Notes: generated by a model not told the origin, from the sequence alone. Shown: positions 26,215 through 35,241, counted from the first letter of the stretch. The stretch: 64,000 nucleotides of DNA from Arenibacter amylolyticus (GCF_002150785.1 NZ_MTAZ01000007.1:1-64000), one strand, 5' to 3'. Made by a program: numbers and translations.

Positions 26215-28542
26215 TTACTCTACGATAATCTCATCTATAAACAACCAAGATCCACCACCAGTAGGGGGCGTTCCCAAATTGATAGCTTTTACCTTGATAT
26301 ATCTAGCAGATTGCTTTGTAAGATCGATGATAAAATCCTTTAATTCAGATTTCGTATTTGCGGCATAGTCTCTTTCCAAGACACCAGCCCTATCAAAGGA
26401 CTTAGCATCATTGGACAGCAAAACTTCCACTTCCACTGGAAAATAAATACCAGAGCCCTGATTCTCCAAAGCTCCCACAGTAACCCGTTCAATTTCCGTG
26501 GGCTCTTCCATGTCGATAATCAACTCCATATCATCTCCCAGCCATCCTTGCCATTGACCATCGTGAAAGTTTTTGGAACCTCTTACCACATTTACCATCC
26601 CAACATCCTTAGCTCCTTGATAGCTATCGTGGTATTTATTTAAATAGGTCACTGGTTTCCCCGCGGCCTTGTGGAAATTGATGGTTTTCTCCAATTGGGC
26701 ACCCACGGGCTCTCCATCCTTAAATACCTGCGCTTTTACCTGGGTAGTCTTATCCAAGACTATGGGACTTTCATATTGCTGAGAATCACCATCAATATCG
26801 CTGCCATCTAATGAATATCGAATATCCGAATTTGGAAACTCATTTTTCAAAGCAATGGAAAGCGTACCCGTTTCTGAATCCACGGTTACATCCGTAGTTA
26901 CTTGAAAGGCACTTTTAGCGTAATTAATTCCCATCACCTCGTACCTTTTAAACATCGCCTGAACCCTATTTGAGAAGTCGGCCCAACTTTTGTTTTCCTT
27001 CTTACTCCAAACAGATTCTGCCAATGCCGCCAAACGGGGGTAGGTCATATATTGTGATTGTGCTTCAGTAGGTACAAACTCTGACCATAAATTTGCTTGA
27101 CCCCCTAGTACATGTTTTTCCTGCTCTGGAGACATTCCTTCCACCACTGGGTCAAATTCGTACACCTTGCTCAATGGGGTAAATCCGCCCCATGCCATAG
27201 GCTCTACATCTTGATTCCCCTGATAATAATCGAAGTAAGAATGTGAGGTTGGAGACATCACTACATCGTGCCCTTCTTCAGAGGCTTTTAAGCCCCCTTC
27301 AAATCCACGCCAGCTCATTACCGTAGCACCCGGTGCCAGTCCACCTTCCAATATTTCGTCCCAACCGATTAAGGTGCGCCCCTTAGAACTTATAAATTGT
27401 TCCATCCTTCTAATAAAGTAGCTTTGCAGCTCCTCTACGTTAGCCAATCCTTCCTCTTTTACCCTTCTTTTACAATCGGGACAAATTTCCCAATTGGTCT
27501 TGGTAGCCTCATCCCCTCCTACGTGAATATAGGGAGATGGGAACAGCTCCATTACTTCTATCAATACATTTTCTAAAAACTCGAAGGTAGACTCTTTCCC
27601 TGCACAATAAATTTCTGTAATAGGCCAAACTCCGCCCGAAGGAACCATAATAGGATTTTGGAAACAGGAAAGCTCCGGATATGCTGCTATAGCACTCATC
27701 ACATGAGCAGGCATTTCTATCTCTGGCACCACATTAATCCCCCTGCTAGTGGCATAGGCTACAATTTCCTTTATATCTTCCTGGGTATAATATCCGCCAT
27801 AGGTGGCCTCCTCCCCTAGTTCTGGGGTTCGTCTGGCATCCCAATGCTTATCTTCCTGATCTACCCTAAAGCCACCTACCTCCGTAAGTTTTGGGTATTT
27901 TTTAATTTCAATCCTCCACCCTTGGTCGTCCACCAAATGCAGGTGTAGGGTATTCATTTTCAACAATGCCAATTGGTCTATAGTTGCCAAAACATATTCC
28001 TTTTCAAAGAAATGACGGGATACATCCATCATAAATCCACGCCATTTAAATCGCGGACTATCCTTAATCTCTACAGCAGGAATAACCCAATCGCCATTTG
28101 TTACCTGGGTATCACTTTCTATGCTTACCGGAAGCAATTGCCTAACAGATTCCAACCCATATAAAAATCCGGAATACCCCTTAGCGGTTACCAGTACATT
28201 TTCTTCAGTAACTTTCAGCGTATAGGCCTCCTCTCCCATTGCTGGATCAAGGACCAACTTCACATAGTTTTTAGAGGGGGCGGCATCTACCACCTCCAAT
28301 TGCCATCCCGCTGCTGCTTCAAATTTATTGAGTAAGACATCCGTCACCTCAGCGTATTTCTCAGGGACTACAAACCTGGTATCCTCATTAAATACAAACG
28401 CCCCTGCCATTAACTCCACTTTATCTGGCTTGGGAATAATATTGATATCGTTTTCCGTAAACTGCTTCTGAGATTGTCCTCCACAGCCTATTAATGCTAC
28501 AAGCATCGTTACTCCCAACCATTTCCCCACTATTCTCTTCAT
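26215..28542 (-). CDS. Family 20 beta-N-acetylhexosaminidase, lipoprotein
   Basis: A 775-residue glycoside hydrolase family 20 enzyme that removes terminal GlcNAc or GalNAc residues. Lipobox LVALIGC puts a lipidated Cys at residue 20, so it is anchored to a membrane facing the periplasm or surface. An N-terminal GH20b-like domain spans about 30-150, followed by the catalytic barrel from about 155. The catalytic Asp344-Glu345 pair is visible in YIHVGGDEATKTNWE, and the MPAHVMSAIAAYPEL and NTLHLHLVDDQGWRIEIKKYP motifs are canonical. The C-terminus carries a chitobiase-like segment (about 560-620, ending AQVFKDGEPVGA) and a discoidin/F5-F8-type domain (about 640-775). It is co-transcribed with the CBM9-like gene 28 bp upstream. 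Confidence 0.95.
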   Translation of the reverse strand: MKRIVGKWLGVTMLVALIGCGGQSQKQFTENDINIIPKPDKVELMAGAFVFNEDTRFVVPEKYAEVTDVLLNKFEAAAGWQLEVVDAAPSKNYVKLVLDPAMGEEAYTLKVTEENVLVTAKGYSGFLYGLESVRQLLPVSIESDTQVTNGDWVIPAVEIKDSPRFKWRGFMMDVSRHFFEKEYVLATIDQLALLKMNTLHLHLVDDQGWRIEIKKYPKLTEVGGFRVDQEDKHWDARRTPELGEEATYGGYYTQEDIKEIVAYATSRGINVVPEIEMPAHVMSAIAAYPELSCFQNPIMVPSGGVWPITEIYCAGKESTFEFLENVLIEVMELFPSPYIHVGGDEATKTNWEICPDCKRRVKEEGLANVEELQSYFIRRMEQFISSKGRTLIGWDEILEGGLAPGATVMSWRGFEGGLKASEEGHDVVMSPTSHSYFDYYQGNQDVEPMAWGGFTPLSKVYEFDPVVEGMSPEQEKHVLGGQANLWSEFVPTEAQSQYMTYPRLAALAESVWSKKENKSWADFSNRVQAMFKRYEVMGINYAKSAFQVTTDVTVDSETGTLSIALKNEFPNSDIRYSLDGSDIDGDSQQYESPIVLDKTTQVKAQVFKDGEPVGAQLEKTINFHKAAGKPVTYLNKYHDSYQGAKDVGMVNVVRGSKNFHDGQWQGWLGDDMELIIDMEEPTEIERVTVGALENQGSGIYFPVEVEVLLSNDAKSFDRAGVLERDYAANTKSELKDFIIDLTKQSARYIKVKAINLGTPPTGGGSWLFIDEIIVE

Positions 28543-28570
28543 ACTAAACCTATTAACTAGTTACTTTTAA

Positions 28571-29635
28571 TTAATTATTATTTAAACTTATAAACTGTCC
28601 ATCTTCCTTTATCAATAGGACATTTCCGCTAAAAGGGCTCTTAACCCAAATATTATAGCCAGATTGATGTTTTTCTATGGTTGGCCGTATTACAGCGCCC
28701 AAGATCTCCTTAGGCTTCCCAACTTTCTTCTCGGCATCTTTTTCCTTATGCAGTACCCCCCTGTAGAGTGAATACAGATACCATTTAATATGATCGTCCT
28801 GGGGAATGGAAAATTGAACCTCAGCACCTACTGGCTCCGATGAGAAATATACATACCCCCAATGTTCGGGTTCGTGCATATTTATAACACCTTGAGGAGA
28901 CCATACCCAATTGTATTCTGGGAGGTAATTTCCTTTTTCATCCTTTTTTCGGGAATACCGCCCCTCCGTTAGATCAAAATCCCAGTTTACCCTTGAAAAA
29001 TTAAGTCGCCAAAAATCGTTTTCCGGCACCCTGCCATCTTTGGAAGCCTCGGTAATCACTTTCCAGGGAAGCGCTATTTCTACCGTCCACCCCTCATCCG
29101 TGTCGGAGGAATTATTAAGTGTACCCCTAATATCCACGGCCGACTTCACTCCTTGTATATCCCAACTATCTATTACCTTACCGTTGTTCCGGTATGGTTT
29201 GGTAAGGAATAGATCCCATACCGTATTGTGAGCGTTCATTTCAAATTCATAGTAATTATGGGTATCCCCTTCGGCATCTATAAAGATTTCAAAATCGTTA
29301 TTGTAAAAAATAACGGTATCACGTTGTTTTAGGGTCGCCCAAATATGAGGTTCTTCCATTTCTGCCAGCACGTAAAGATAGTCCTCATCCCATAACATCT
29401 TCATTCTGGTTCTATAGGTGGGAGTAAGTTGGCCTTCAATATCTATATAGTCTTCCGACCAAGGGGCCATTCTCCAGGAATTTTCATCCATCTTTCCATC
29501 TACCACTATGGCTTCATTGGTCATATGGGCAATATAGCTTCTGGGAGTATCTTGGGCTTTTAAACCCAAAGACGCCAACAGCGCAACTAGGGCTATCATC
29601 CCAAACCTTCCTTTGTACTTCATCAAATTAAACAT
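28571..29635 (-). CDS. Carbohydrate-binding family 9-like protein (secreted)
   Basis: A 354-residue exported protein (signal peptide about 1-27, ending LGLKAQD; Met5 is an alternative start). The bulk is a CBM9-like beta-sandwich of the DOMON-type group: VVDGKMDENSWRMAPWSEDYIDIEG, MLWDEDYLYVLAEMEEPHIWATL, DTHNYYEFEMNAHNTVWDL and WTVEIALPWKVITE are characteristic. No catalytic domain is evident, so it probably binds a carbohydrate or acts as an accessory to the GH20 enzyme. It is the first gene of the CBM9-GH20 operon and diverges from lytS. Confidence 0.88.
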   Translation of the reverse strand: MFNLMKYKGRFGMIALVALLASLGLKAQDTPRSYIAHMTNEAIVVDGKMDENSWRMAPWSEDYIDIEGQLTPTYRTRMKMLWDEDYLYVLAEMEEPHIWATLKQRDTVIFYNNDFEIFIDAEGDTHNYYEFEMNAHNTVWDLFLTKPYRNNGKVIDSWDIQGVKSAVDIRGTLNNSSDTDEGWTVEIALPWKVITEASKDGRVPENDFWRLNFSRVNWDFDLTEGRYSRKKDEKGNYLPEYNWVWSPQGVINMHEPEHWGYVYFSSEPVGAEVQFSIPQDDHIKWYLYSLYRGVLHKEKDAEKKVGKPKEILGAVIRPTIEKHQSGYNIWVKSPFSGNVLLIKEDGQFISLNNN

Positions 29636-29790
29636 TTTATAAAATTTTAAACACGTACTTACAAGTTACTTCAATTAGATATTATTCACTTTACATCAAG
29701 GTCTCCTCAATGAGATTTCACTAAAAAAGGCCAGTGTTCCTATTTTTTTGCTAAATTTCGTGATTATTAAGGTTTCGACCCTGAGGAAAG

Positions 29791-29824
29791 CAAATTTAAA
29801 CCAATAACCCAGATCGATTTCAAA
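29791..29824 (-). promoter_or_regulatory. Candidate promoter for the CBM9-GH20 operon
   Basis: TAAATTTG (29791-29798) on the minus strand matches the -7 consensus. TTTG at 29821-29824 is 22 bp upstream, slightly longer than the ideal spacing. Confidence 0.4.
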
Positions 29825-29920
29825 TATTTGACATTTTTATACCGACCAAAACAAAATTAGACCAACAACCATCCAATGAGGCACTACGTCCTTATAAGGA
29901 ATAACCAACCGTTATAGCAT

Positions 29921-31009
29921 ATGCCATTAAATGATGGGATAGACCAATTGCTTAATCACAATACATCCAGGGATTATCGTATTAATTACAAACACCACCT
30001 AGTGTTCTGGCTGGTTTATTTTGTTTTTAACACCCTGCGTTGGACCAGCTTGCACAACGATTTTGAATATTCCCTTAAAACCAACCTATTAGGATTTCCC
30101 ATTCATATGGCCTTGGCGTATTTTAACGTGTACTACTTAATGCCCAAATTTGTCTACACCAAAAAGTACGTAAAATTCACCTTATTGATATTGAGTTCTC
30201 TCTTTGTAATGCTTTTGGTGAAATATAACCTAACCTACTATTTAGTAAGCACTGATGTATGGCCAGAAGGACCTGAAAATGCCACTGGTCTTACCCTCAA
30301 CTATGCAATTACCACCATGTTAGGGGAGCTTTATGTGATTGCCTTTGTCACGGCCATTAAAGTTACCATAGATTGGCTTAATGAAAGCAACAAACTTCAT
30401 GAGTTGGAAAAAAGGCAGCTTACCACGGAACTAAAGTTCCTGAAATCACAGGTTTCCCCGCATTTTTTCTTTAACACCCTAAATAACATCTATGCACTCA
30501 GCTTGGAAAAATCGGACCGAGCTCCACAGATAATTATAAAACTATCCGAACTGATGCGCTATTTGCTCTACGGAACCAAAAAAAATCATCAAGAACTTGG
30601 CAAGGAATTAAATTGTATTGAAAATTATGTAGACTTAGAACGGATACGGTTTGATGAGTCCCTGCGAATCAATTTTAATATTTCGGGAGATCCAACCAAC
30701 AAAACCATCGCCCCCATGCTATTGATCCCCCTTGTAGAAAACTGTTTTAAACACGGGGCCAATAAAAATATAGGCGAGATGGACATCACAATCGATATTG
30801 TTATAGAAGAATCGTTTTTATACTTTAAAGCAATCAATACCATCCCAGAAAATAAAACAAACCTTATTCCGTTAACCAAGGAAGGTGGAATTGGCCTGGA
30901 GAATGTAAAAAAAAGATTGGAACTAGGGTATGCCCCTGAAGATTACCATCTATCCATATTTGAAAAAGACAAAACGTTTAATGTAATTCTAAAATTAAAG
31001 GTACAATGA
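29921..31009 (+). CDS. LytS-type sensor histidine kinase
   Basis: A 362-residue membrane kinase. Four hydrophobic segments (about 26-42, 55-74, 86-107 and 126-150) form the sensor region. The His_kinase (LytS/YehU) domain follows, with the phospho-accepting His181 in SQVSPHFFFNTLNN, the N-box LVENCFKHG (Asn274) and the G-box GGIGLENVKKRLEL. No extracellular ligand-binding domain of useful size is present, so it senses through the membrane part. The next gene begins within its stop codon (ATGA overlap), forming a classical pair. Adjacent to the divergent CBM9-GH20 operon, which it may regulate. Confidence 0.92.
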   Translation: MPLNDGIDQLLNHNTSRDYRINYKHHLVFWLVYFVFNTLRWTSLHNDFEYSLKTNLLGFPIHMALAYFNVYYLMPKFVYTKKYVKFTLLILSSLFVMLLVKYNLTYYLVSTDVWPEGPENATGLTLNYAITTMLGELYVIAFVTAIKVTIDWLNESNKLHELEKRQLTTELKFLKSQVSPHFFFNTLNNIYALSLEKSDRAPQIIIKLSELMRYLLYGTKKNHQELGKELNCIENYVDLERIRFDESLRINFNISGDPTNKTIAPMLLIPLVENCFKHGANKNIGEMDITIDIVIEESFLYFKAINTIPENKTNLIPLTKEGGIGLENVKKRLELGYAPEDYHLSIFEKDKTFNVILKLKVQ

Positions 31010-31722
31010 GTTATACAGTAGCAATAATTGATGATGAGCCACTAGCGGTTAAAATAATCAAGAACTACGTGGCCCAAATTAAGGAATTACAATTGAAGGC
31101 CACTTTTACCAATGCTATTGATGCCTCCTCATTTTTTCAGAAAAATGAGGTAGATATTGTTTTCCTAGACATCAACATGCCCATTATGAGCGGCTTGGAA
31201 TTTCTTAACACCCTAAATACTGACGCCATGGTGGTTATCACCTCCGCTCACGAAGAATATGCCTTAAAAAGTTTTGAATTAGAGGCGATAGACTATTTAA
31301 TGAAACCCATTCCTTTTCCCCGCTTTCTAAAAACAGTGAATAGGATCATTAAACTTAAGGAAGGGACCAAGCACCCTAAGCACCCTATGCCTGGAGAAAA
31401 TCCCAGTATTTTCGTAAAGGTAGATAAGAAGAAAATGCAGAAGGTATATCTAGACGAGATTACGGTAATTGAGAGCTTAAAGGACTATATCCGAATACGC
31501 ACCAAAACCAATAATTTTATTGTCCATAGCACACTTACCAGCTTTACGGAAGAGCTTCCCGAGGACAAGTTTTTAAGAATTCACAGGTCTTACACCATTG
31601 CTGTTGATAAAGTGGATGCCATAGAGGGCAATAGCATTGAGATTGGCGGGATTAGGTATACTATAGGAAGGTCTTATTTGCACGAGGTGAAAAGTATCCT
31701 CTTGGAGAATGCATTACTGTAA
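31006..31722 (+). CDS. LytTR family response regulator
   Basis: A 238-residue regulator with an N-terminal receiver domain (acidic pair in IIDDEP, phospho-acceptor Asp55 in FLDINMPIMSG, conserved Lys in MKPIPFP) and a C-terminal LytTR DNA-binding domain (about 135-235, including IESLKDYIRIRTK and FLRIHRSYTIAVDKVDAIEG). It starts inside the lytS stop codon and forms the cognate output. LytTR proteins bind direct repeats upstream of target genes. A single ACCGTTAT-like half-site sits just before the lytS start (29908-29915), too little to call an operator. Confidence 0.92.
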   Translation: MSYTVAIIDDEPLAVKIIKNYVAQIKELQLKATFTNAIDASSFFQKNEVDIVFLDINMPIMSGLEFLNTLNTDAMVVITSAHEEYALKSFELEAIDYLMKPIPFPRFLKTVNRIIKLKEGTKHPKHPMPGENPSIFVKVDKKKMQKVYLDEITVIESLKDYIRIRTKTNNFIVHSTLTSFTEELPEDKFLRIHRSYTIAVDKVDAIEGNSIEIGGIRYTIGRSYLHEVKSILLENALL

Positions 31723-31790
31723 TACCCCGTCTTTACTATAGGATGAAGTCTTCTTTCATATAAGACCATTTTATCCCCTCCAACACTATT

Positions 31791-31873
31791 GGCAGTGCAC
31801 CCCATAATTAGGTGGATGCATAGGATGCTCTATAAGAGTTTAGCGAATGGAATTATGGGGAGCTAACATTGCC
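31791..31873. repeat. Nested inverted repeat in a convergent intergenic region
   Basis: Perfect 10-bp arms CCCCATAATT/AATTATGGGG (31800-31809 and 31851-31860) sit inside outer arms GGCAGTG/CATTGCC (31791-31797 and 31867-31873, one G-U). A small CTCT-ATA-AGAG hairpin (31828-31838) lies in the loop. There is no T-run. Its position between convergent genes is compatible with a repeat element or a structured RNA. Confidence 0.5.
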
Positions 31874-31880
31874 TAGGACA

Positions 31881-31892
31881 GTAAACGTTTAC
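31881..31892. promoter_or_regulatory. Perfect palindrome GTAAACGTTTAC
   Basis: A 12-bp perfect palindrome resembling LacI-family operators (AAACGTTT core). It lies between the convergent lytTR and clpS genes, where no promoter is expected, so its role is doubtful. Confidence 0.2.
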
Positions 31893-32006
31893 ATTTACAA
31901 CTTCCTGATCATGGAAACTGCTTAGCAATCATCCTTTTATAAAGTTATTTAATAAGACCTTATGGCATGGGTAGTGAAGGAAGATTAAACCTGTAAAATA
32001 AGAGCG

Positions 32007-32297
32007 CTATACGATTTCTGCACTTAATCCTGCCTGTAAAAGCAGGGTGCATCTTGGCTCCAACTCCTTATAATCCCCAGTTTTAACGGTACATTTACCG
32101 TTGTAATGAACAATTAAAGCGCATTGTTCTGCCTGTTCTGGCGCATGATCGCAAACTCTGATCAAGGTTTCAATAACATGATCAAAAGTATTGACATCGT
32201 CATTAAATAGAACTATTTCATTCTGATTAGCAGTCTCTTCATCCAAAAGTAATTCCTCCGAGACTTTTTCTTTGGTACTCATAGAATCAATTTTCAT
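32007..32297 (-). CDS. clpS: ATP-dependent Clp protease adaptor ClpS
   Basis: A 96-residue ClpS homologue, which delivers N-degron substrates to ClpA or ClpC. The core is typical: IVLFNDDVNTFDHVIETLIRVCDHAPEQAEQCALIVHYNGKCTVKTGDY. It contains the NDDVNTF peptide-binding segment and the H-x-x-G-K ClpA-contact region (VHYNGK). The N-terminal tail (1-25) is acidic and flexible, as expected. It follows prmA by 6 bp and is the last gene of the tpiA-prmA-clpS run. Confidence 0.93.
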   Translation of the reverse strand: MKIDSMSTKEKVSEELLLDEETANQNEIVLFNDDVNTFDHVIETLIRVCDHAPEQAEQCALIVHYNGKCTVKTGDYKELEPRCTLLLQAGLSAEIV

Positions 32298-32303
32298 AAC
32301 TAT

Positions 32304-33140
32304 CTAAATTACGTATTTTACCGCAACCCAATTGTTCTTTTCCAATTTTTTTTCAAATTTGAGCCCTACCTCCTCACACTTTTCGGTGATTATTGGAATA
32401 TCTTCCACATAGAAACCACTTAAGAACAGCAGTCCATCTGGAGCAAGACATTTCACATAGGCCGGAATATCCTCCAGCAAGATGTTTCTATTAATATTCG
32501 CAATAATAATATCGTATTGTTGATCTACCAATAAATCGGCGGTTCCTTCGTATACTTTAATATGATTACAATTGTTTCGCTCCACATTTTCCAAAGCATT
32601 TAAATAGCACCAATTGTCAATATCAATCGCATCGATGCTTTTGGCTCCTTTCATGGCCGCCAAAATTGCTAATACCCCGGTTCCGCTCCCCATATCTAGG
32701 ACCGACTTCCCTTTAAAATCGTGTTCCAAGATGTGCTGCAACATCATATGGGTAGTTTCATGGTGCCCAGTACCAAAGCTCATCTTTGGCTCTATAACAA
32801 TATCGAACTCCACCTCTGGCTTTTCATGAAAAGGGGCACGTACCACACACTTATCTCCTACTTGTATCGGATTAAAGTTCTGCTCCCAGGTGGCGTTCCA
32901 GTTCTCCTGTTCTATTTCCACAAATGAGTATTCTATAGCAAACAGGCTATTACTAAGAATTGCTAAACCCTCTAAAATTTCAGGATTCCATTCCTCCTTT
33001 TTAATATAGGCTTGTACTCCCTCATCGGTTTCCACGAAGCTTTCAAAGCCACGTTCTCCCAATTCGGCGATCAAAATATCCGAAGCTGGCTGCAGGGGTT
33101 TTACCGTAAAATTGTACTCTAAATAAATGGAATTAGACAT
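32304..33140 (-). CDS. prmA: 50S ribosomal protein L11 methyltransferase
   Basis: A 278-residue S-adenosylmethionine-dependent methyltransferase that modifies ribosomal protein L11. The N-terminal substrate-binding part (about 1-115) precedes the Rossmann fold. Motif I is SVLDMGSGTGVLAI, preceded by PKMSFGTGHHETTHMML, a PrmA signature, and motif IV is DIIIANINRN. The enzyme is cytoplasmic. It starts 174 bp downstream of tpiA, a gap rich in hairpins, and is tightly linked to clpS. Confidence 0.95.
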   Translation of the reverse strand: MSNSIYLEYNFTVKPLQPASDILIAELGERGFESFVETDEGVQAYIKKEEWNPEILEGLAILSNSLFAIEYSFVEIEQENWNATWEQNFNPIQVGDKCVVRAPFHEKPEVEFDIVIEPKMSFGTGHHETTHMMLQHILEHDFKGKSVLDMGSGTGVLAILAAMKGAKSIDAIDIDNWCYLNALENVERNNCNHIKVYEGTADLLVDQQYDIIIANINRNILLEDIPAYVKCLAPDGLLFLSGFYVEDIPIITEKCEEVGLKFEKKLEKNNWVAVKYVI

Positions 33141-33170
33141 AGCGTGTACTTAATATTGAATAAAATGGAA

Positions 33171-33287
33171 CCTGGTTCAATATTCCAGGCAGCTAGACCT
33201 CCATGCATTTATGGAGACCGCAGTTTACTGGTATAACCACATCAAATCCTTTTAGGGAAGCAGTCCCTTGCTGAAATTGATGTGGTT
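33171..33287 (-). repeat. Cluster of stem-loops between tpiA and prmA
   Basis: Three inverted repeats in 117 bp: CCTGG/CCAGG (33171-33175 and 33185-33189), CTCCAT/ATGGAG (33199-33204 and 33211-33216), and a perfect 11-bp AACCACATCAA/TTGATGTGGTT (33235-33245 and 33277-33287). The last encloses an inner AGGGA/TCCCT hairpin (33254-33258 and 33264-33268). No U-run follows. It could be a processing or stability element in the tpiA-prmA transcript, or a dispersed palindromic repeat. Confidence 0.5.
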
Positions 33288-33314
33288 CAGCAGTTAACAT
33301 TAATAATACTTTAC

Positions 33315-34064
33315 TTAAATAGCGTTTATTATCGCTACAAAATCATCTGCTACCAAAGAAGCTCCCCCAATGAGTCCGCCATCCACGTCTGGCTTGGAAA
33401 AAATCTCTTCTGCGTTACTAGGCTTCACACTACCTCCATAAAGAATGGATACATTATTAGCTACCTCAGCGTTTACAGCATCGGTAATAGCCTTACGTAT
33501 AAATGCGTGCATTTCCTGTGCTTGCTCTGGCGAGGCGGTTTCCCCGGTACCAATGGCCCAAACAGGCTCATAGGCCAATATAATCTTACTCCAGTCCGAA
33601 GCGTCCAAATCAAACAATGCATTCTTCAACTGACTCTCTACTACGGTAAAATGATTATCAGATTTCCTATCTGCCAATTCTTCTCCAAAGCAGAACATCA
33701 CTCTCATATTTTTAGCCAATGCGGCCTTCACTTTTTTGGCAAGAATCTCATCTGTTTCACCAAAATAGGCTCTCCTTTCAGAATGCCCAATAATTACGGT
33801 ATCTACGCCGATTCCCAACAACATATCCGCAGAGATCTCACCTGTATAGGCACCGTTTTCCGCAAAATGCACATTCTGTGCAATTACTTGTACCGCCGAG
33901 GACTCCAACGCCTTTTTAGCCGCCGCAAGGTTTACGTAAGTGGGTGCTACCATTACTTCTGCCTTGGTTTCTGGCAATTTAGCGGAAAGATCAGCCAACA
34001 ACGCTTCGGTTTCCGCCAAGTTTTTATTCATTTTCCAATTTCCTGCTACAATTTTACTTCTCAT
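33315..34064 (-). CDS. tpiA: Triosephosphate isomerase
   Basis: A 249-residue glycolytic enzyme interconverting dihydroxyacetone phosphate and glyceraldehyde 3-phosphate. Catalytic residues are evident: Lys in AGNWKMN (near residue 11), His in IGHSERR (about 95) and Glu in AYEPVWAIGTG (about 167). The phosphate-binding YGGSVKP and GGLIGGASL motifs are present. Length is normal. It is encoded downstream of the DoxX-like gene with a 79-bp gap. Confidence 0.97.
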   Translation of the reverse strand: MRSKIVAGNWKMNKNLAETEALLADLSAKLPETKAEVMVAPTYVNLAAAKKALESSAVQVIAQNVHFAENGAYTGEISADMLLGIGVDTVIIGHSERRAYFGETDEILAKKVKAALAKNMRVMFCFGEELADRKSDNHFTVVESQLKNALFDLDASDWSKIILAYEPVWAIGTGETASPEQAQEMHAFIRKAITDAVNAEVANNVSILYGGSVKPSNAEEIFSKPDVDGGLIGGASLVADDFVAIINAI

Positions 34065-34143
34065 GTTCTTTTAATTAGGTTGTTGTTCTTTTACTATCTA
34101 CTTAACCAATACTACTCCCCACCAAAGGGAATCATAATTGGGG

Positions 34144-35241
34144 CTATTCTAGTTTCAGTTTCTTTATATCATTATAATGGACCTTTTCCGTGATGGTTCC
34201 CTTTTCCAAGACCAAGATACCAGGATTGGATCTTACCATAGTTTTTAAGGTGGTTTCGTCAGTAAAGTAAAAGTCGAAATTCAATCGATAATCCTTTTTT
34301 ACTCCCCCTGTATAATCCGAGTCGGAGGCCGACATCCCGATTACCTTATAGCCATTTTTAACAGCTCTTTCCGATAAGCTTTTAATTTCCCCAAATACAT
34401 TGAGGTTCGCTTTTCTTAAATCGTAGGCTATGACCATCATTAACTTTGGCTCCTGCAAAAGGGACGCTGCAAAGTCTTCTCCCTCCTTTTCTATGGTAAA
34501 ATCGTGAATGGGAGGCTCATATCCCTTCTGCACTTCCGTAGTCTCCACCCCTATAAACTCTCCCTCCACACTGGGATAATCTCCTTGGGTAACAATAATC
34601 TGTTCTTCCCCGTCTACCTTAAATTTCCATGCATAATCAAAAATGGGCATCGGCGCTCCTTCGGGCACCGTCATCCCCTCTTCTATATTGGCTCCAATTT
34701 TATAGGGCCTAAAATCTACCGCCGGCAAATGATGAAGCACATGGTATACAAAGATAGCGGAAGCCAACAAAGTAAGCCCTACAATAAATCTTTTTGCTCC
34801 ATTTCCTAAAATAGGCTTAATGGTCTTCATGCCCAGTACCAAGATAATTATGAGCACCAACAGCACAATGTCCTTGGCAAAGGATTCCCATGGGGTAAGT
34901 TTAATGGCATCCCCGAAACACCCACAATCCGTAACCTTGTTAAAATAAGCCGAATAAAAGGTAAGGAAGGTGAAGAATACAATCATTACCAGCAAGCTCC
35001 ATATGGTAAATTTAATACGGAATCCTACCAAGAGCATAACCCCCAGCAAAACTTCTAAAATTACCAATGCGATGGAAATTTCCAAAGCAATGGGTTCTAG
35101 CGAGGGGAGGTTTAATACCCCAGCGCTAAAATATTCTTCCAACTTAAAAGAGAATCCAACGGGATCGTTCAATTTTATCAGTCCACTAATAATAAATAAC
35201 AACCCAACTACGGCACGACTAAATCCTACTAAATATTTCAT
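34144..35241 (-). CDS. DoxX/MauE-type membrane protein with C-terminal soluble domain (BT_3928-like)
   Basis: A 365-residue protein. Residues about 1-165 form a DoxX/MauE-like four- to five-helix membrane domain (SRAVVGLLFIISGLIKLNDPVGFSFKLEEYF, with VTDCGCFGDAIKLTPWESFAKD carrying a Cys-x-Cys). The C-terminal part from about 180 to 365 is soluble and looks thioredoxin-like in places (KLMMVIAYDLRKANLNVFGEIKSLSERAVKNGYKVIGMSAS), but no CxxC redox motif is visible there. This architecture matches the conserved Bacteroidota family usually named BT_3928; the role is not established. It starts 20 bp after the DUF1599 gene. Confidence 0.85.
   Translation of the reverse strand: MKYLVGFSRAVVGLLFIISGLIKLNDPVGFSFKLEEYFSAGVLNLPSLEPIALEISIALVILEVLLGVMLLVGFRIKFTIWSLLVMIVFFTFLTFYSAYFNKVTDCGCFGDAIKLTPWESFAKDIVLLVLIIILVLGMKTIKPILGNGAKRFIVGLTLLASAIFVYHVLHHLPAVDFRPYKIGANIEEGMTVPEGAPMPIFDYAWKFKVDGEEQIIVTQGDYPSVEGEFIGVETTEVQKGYEPPIHDFTIEKEGEDFAASLLQEPKLMMVIAYDLRKANLNVFGEIKSLSERAVKNGYKVIGMSASDSDYTGGVKKDYRLNFDFYFTDETTLKTMVRSNPGILVLEKGTITEKVHYNDIKKLKLE

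Noticed and set aside
29908-29916. LytTR binding half-site ahead of lytS
   Set aside because: Only one ACCGTTAT-like half-site is seen and no second copy at the needed spacing, so it is not listed as an operator.
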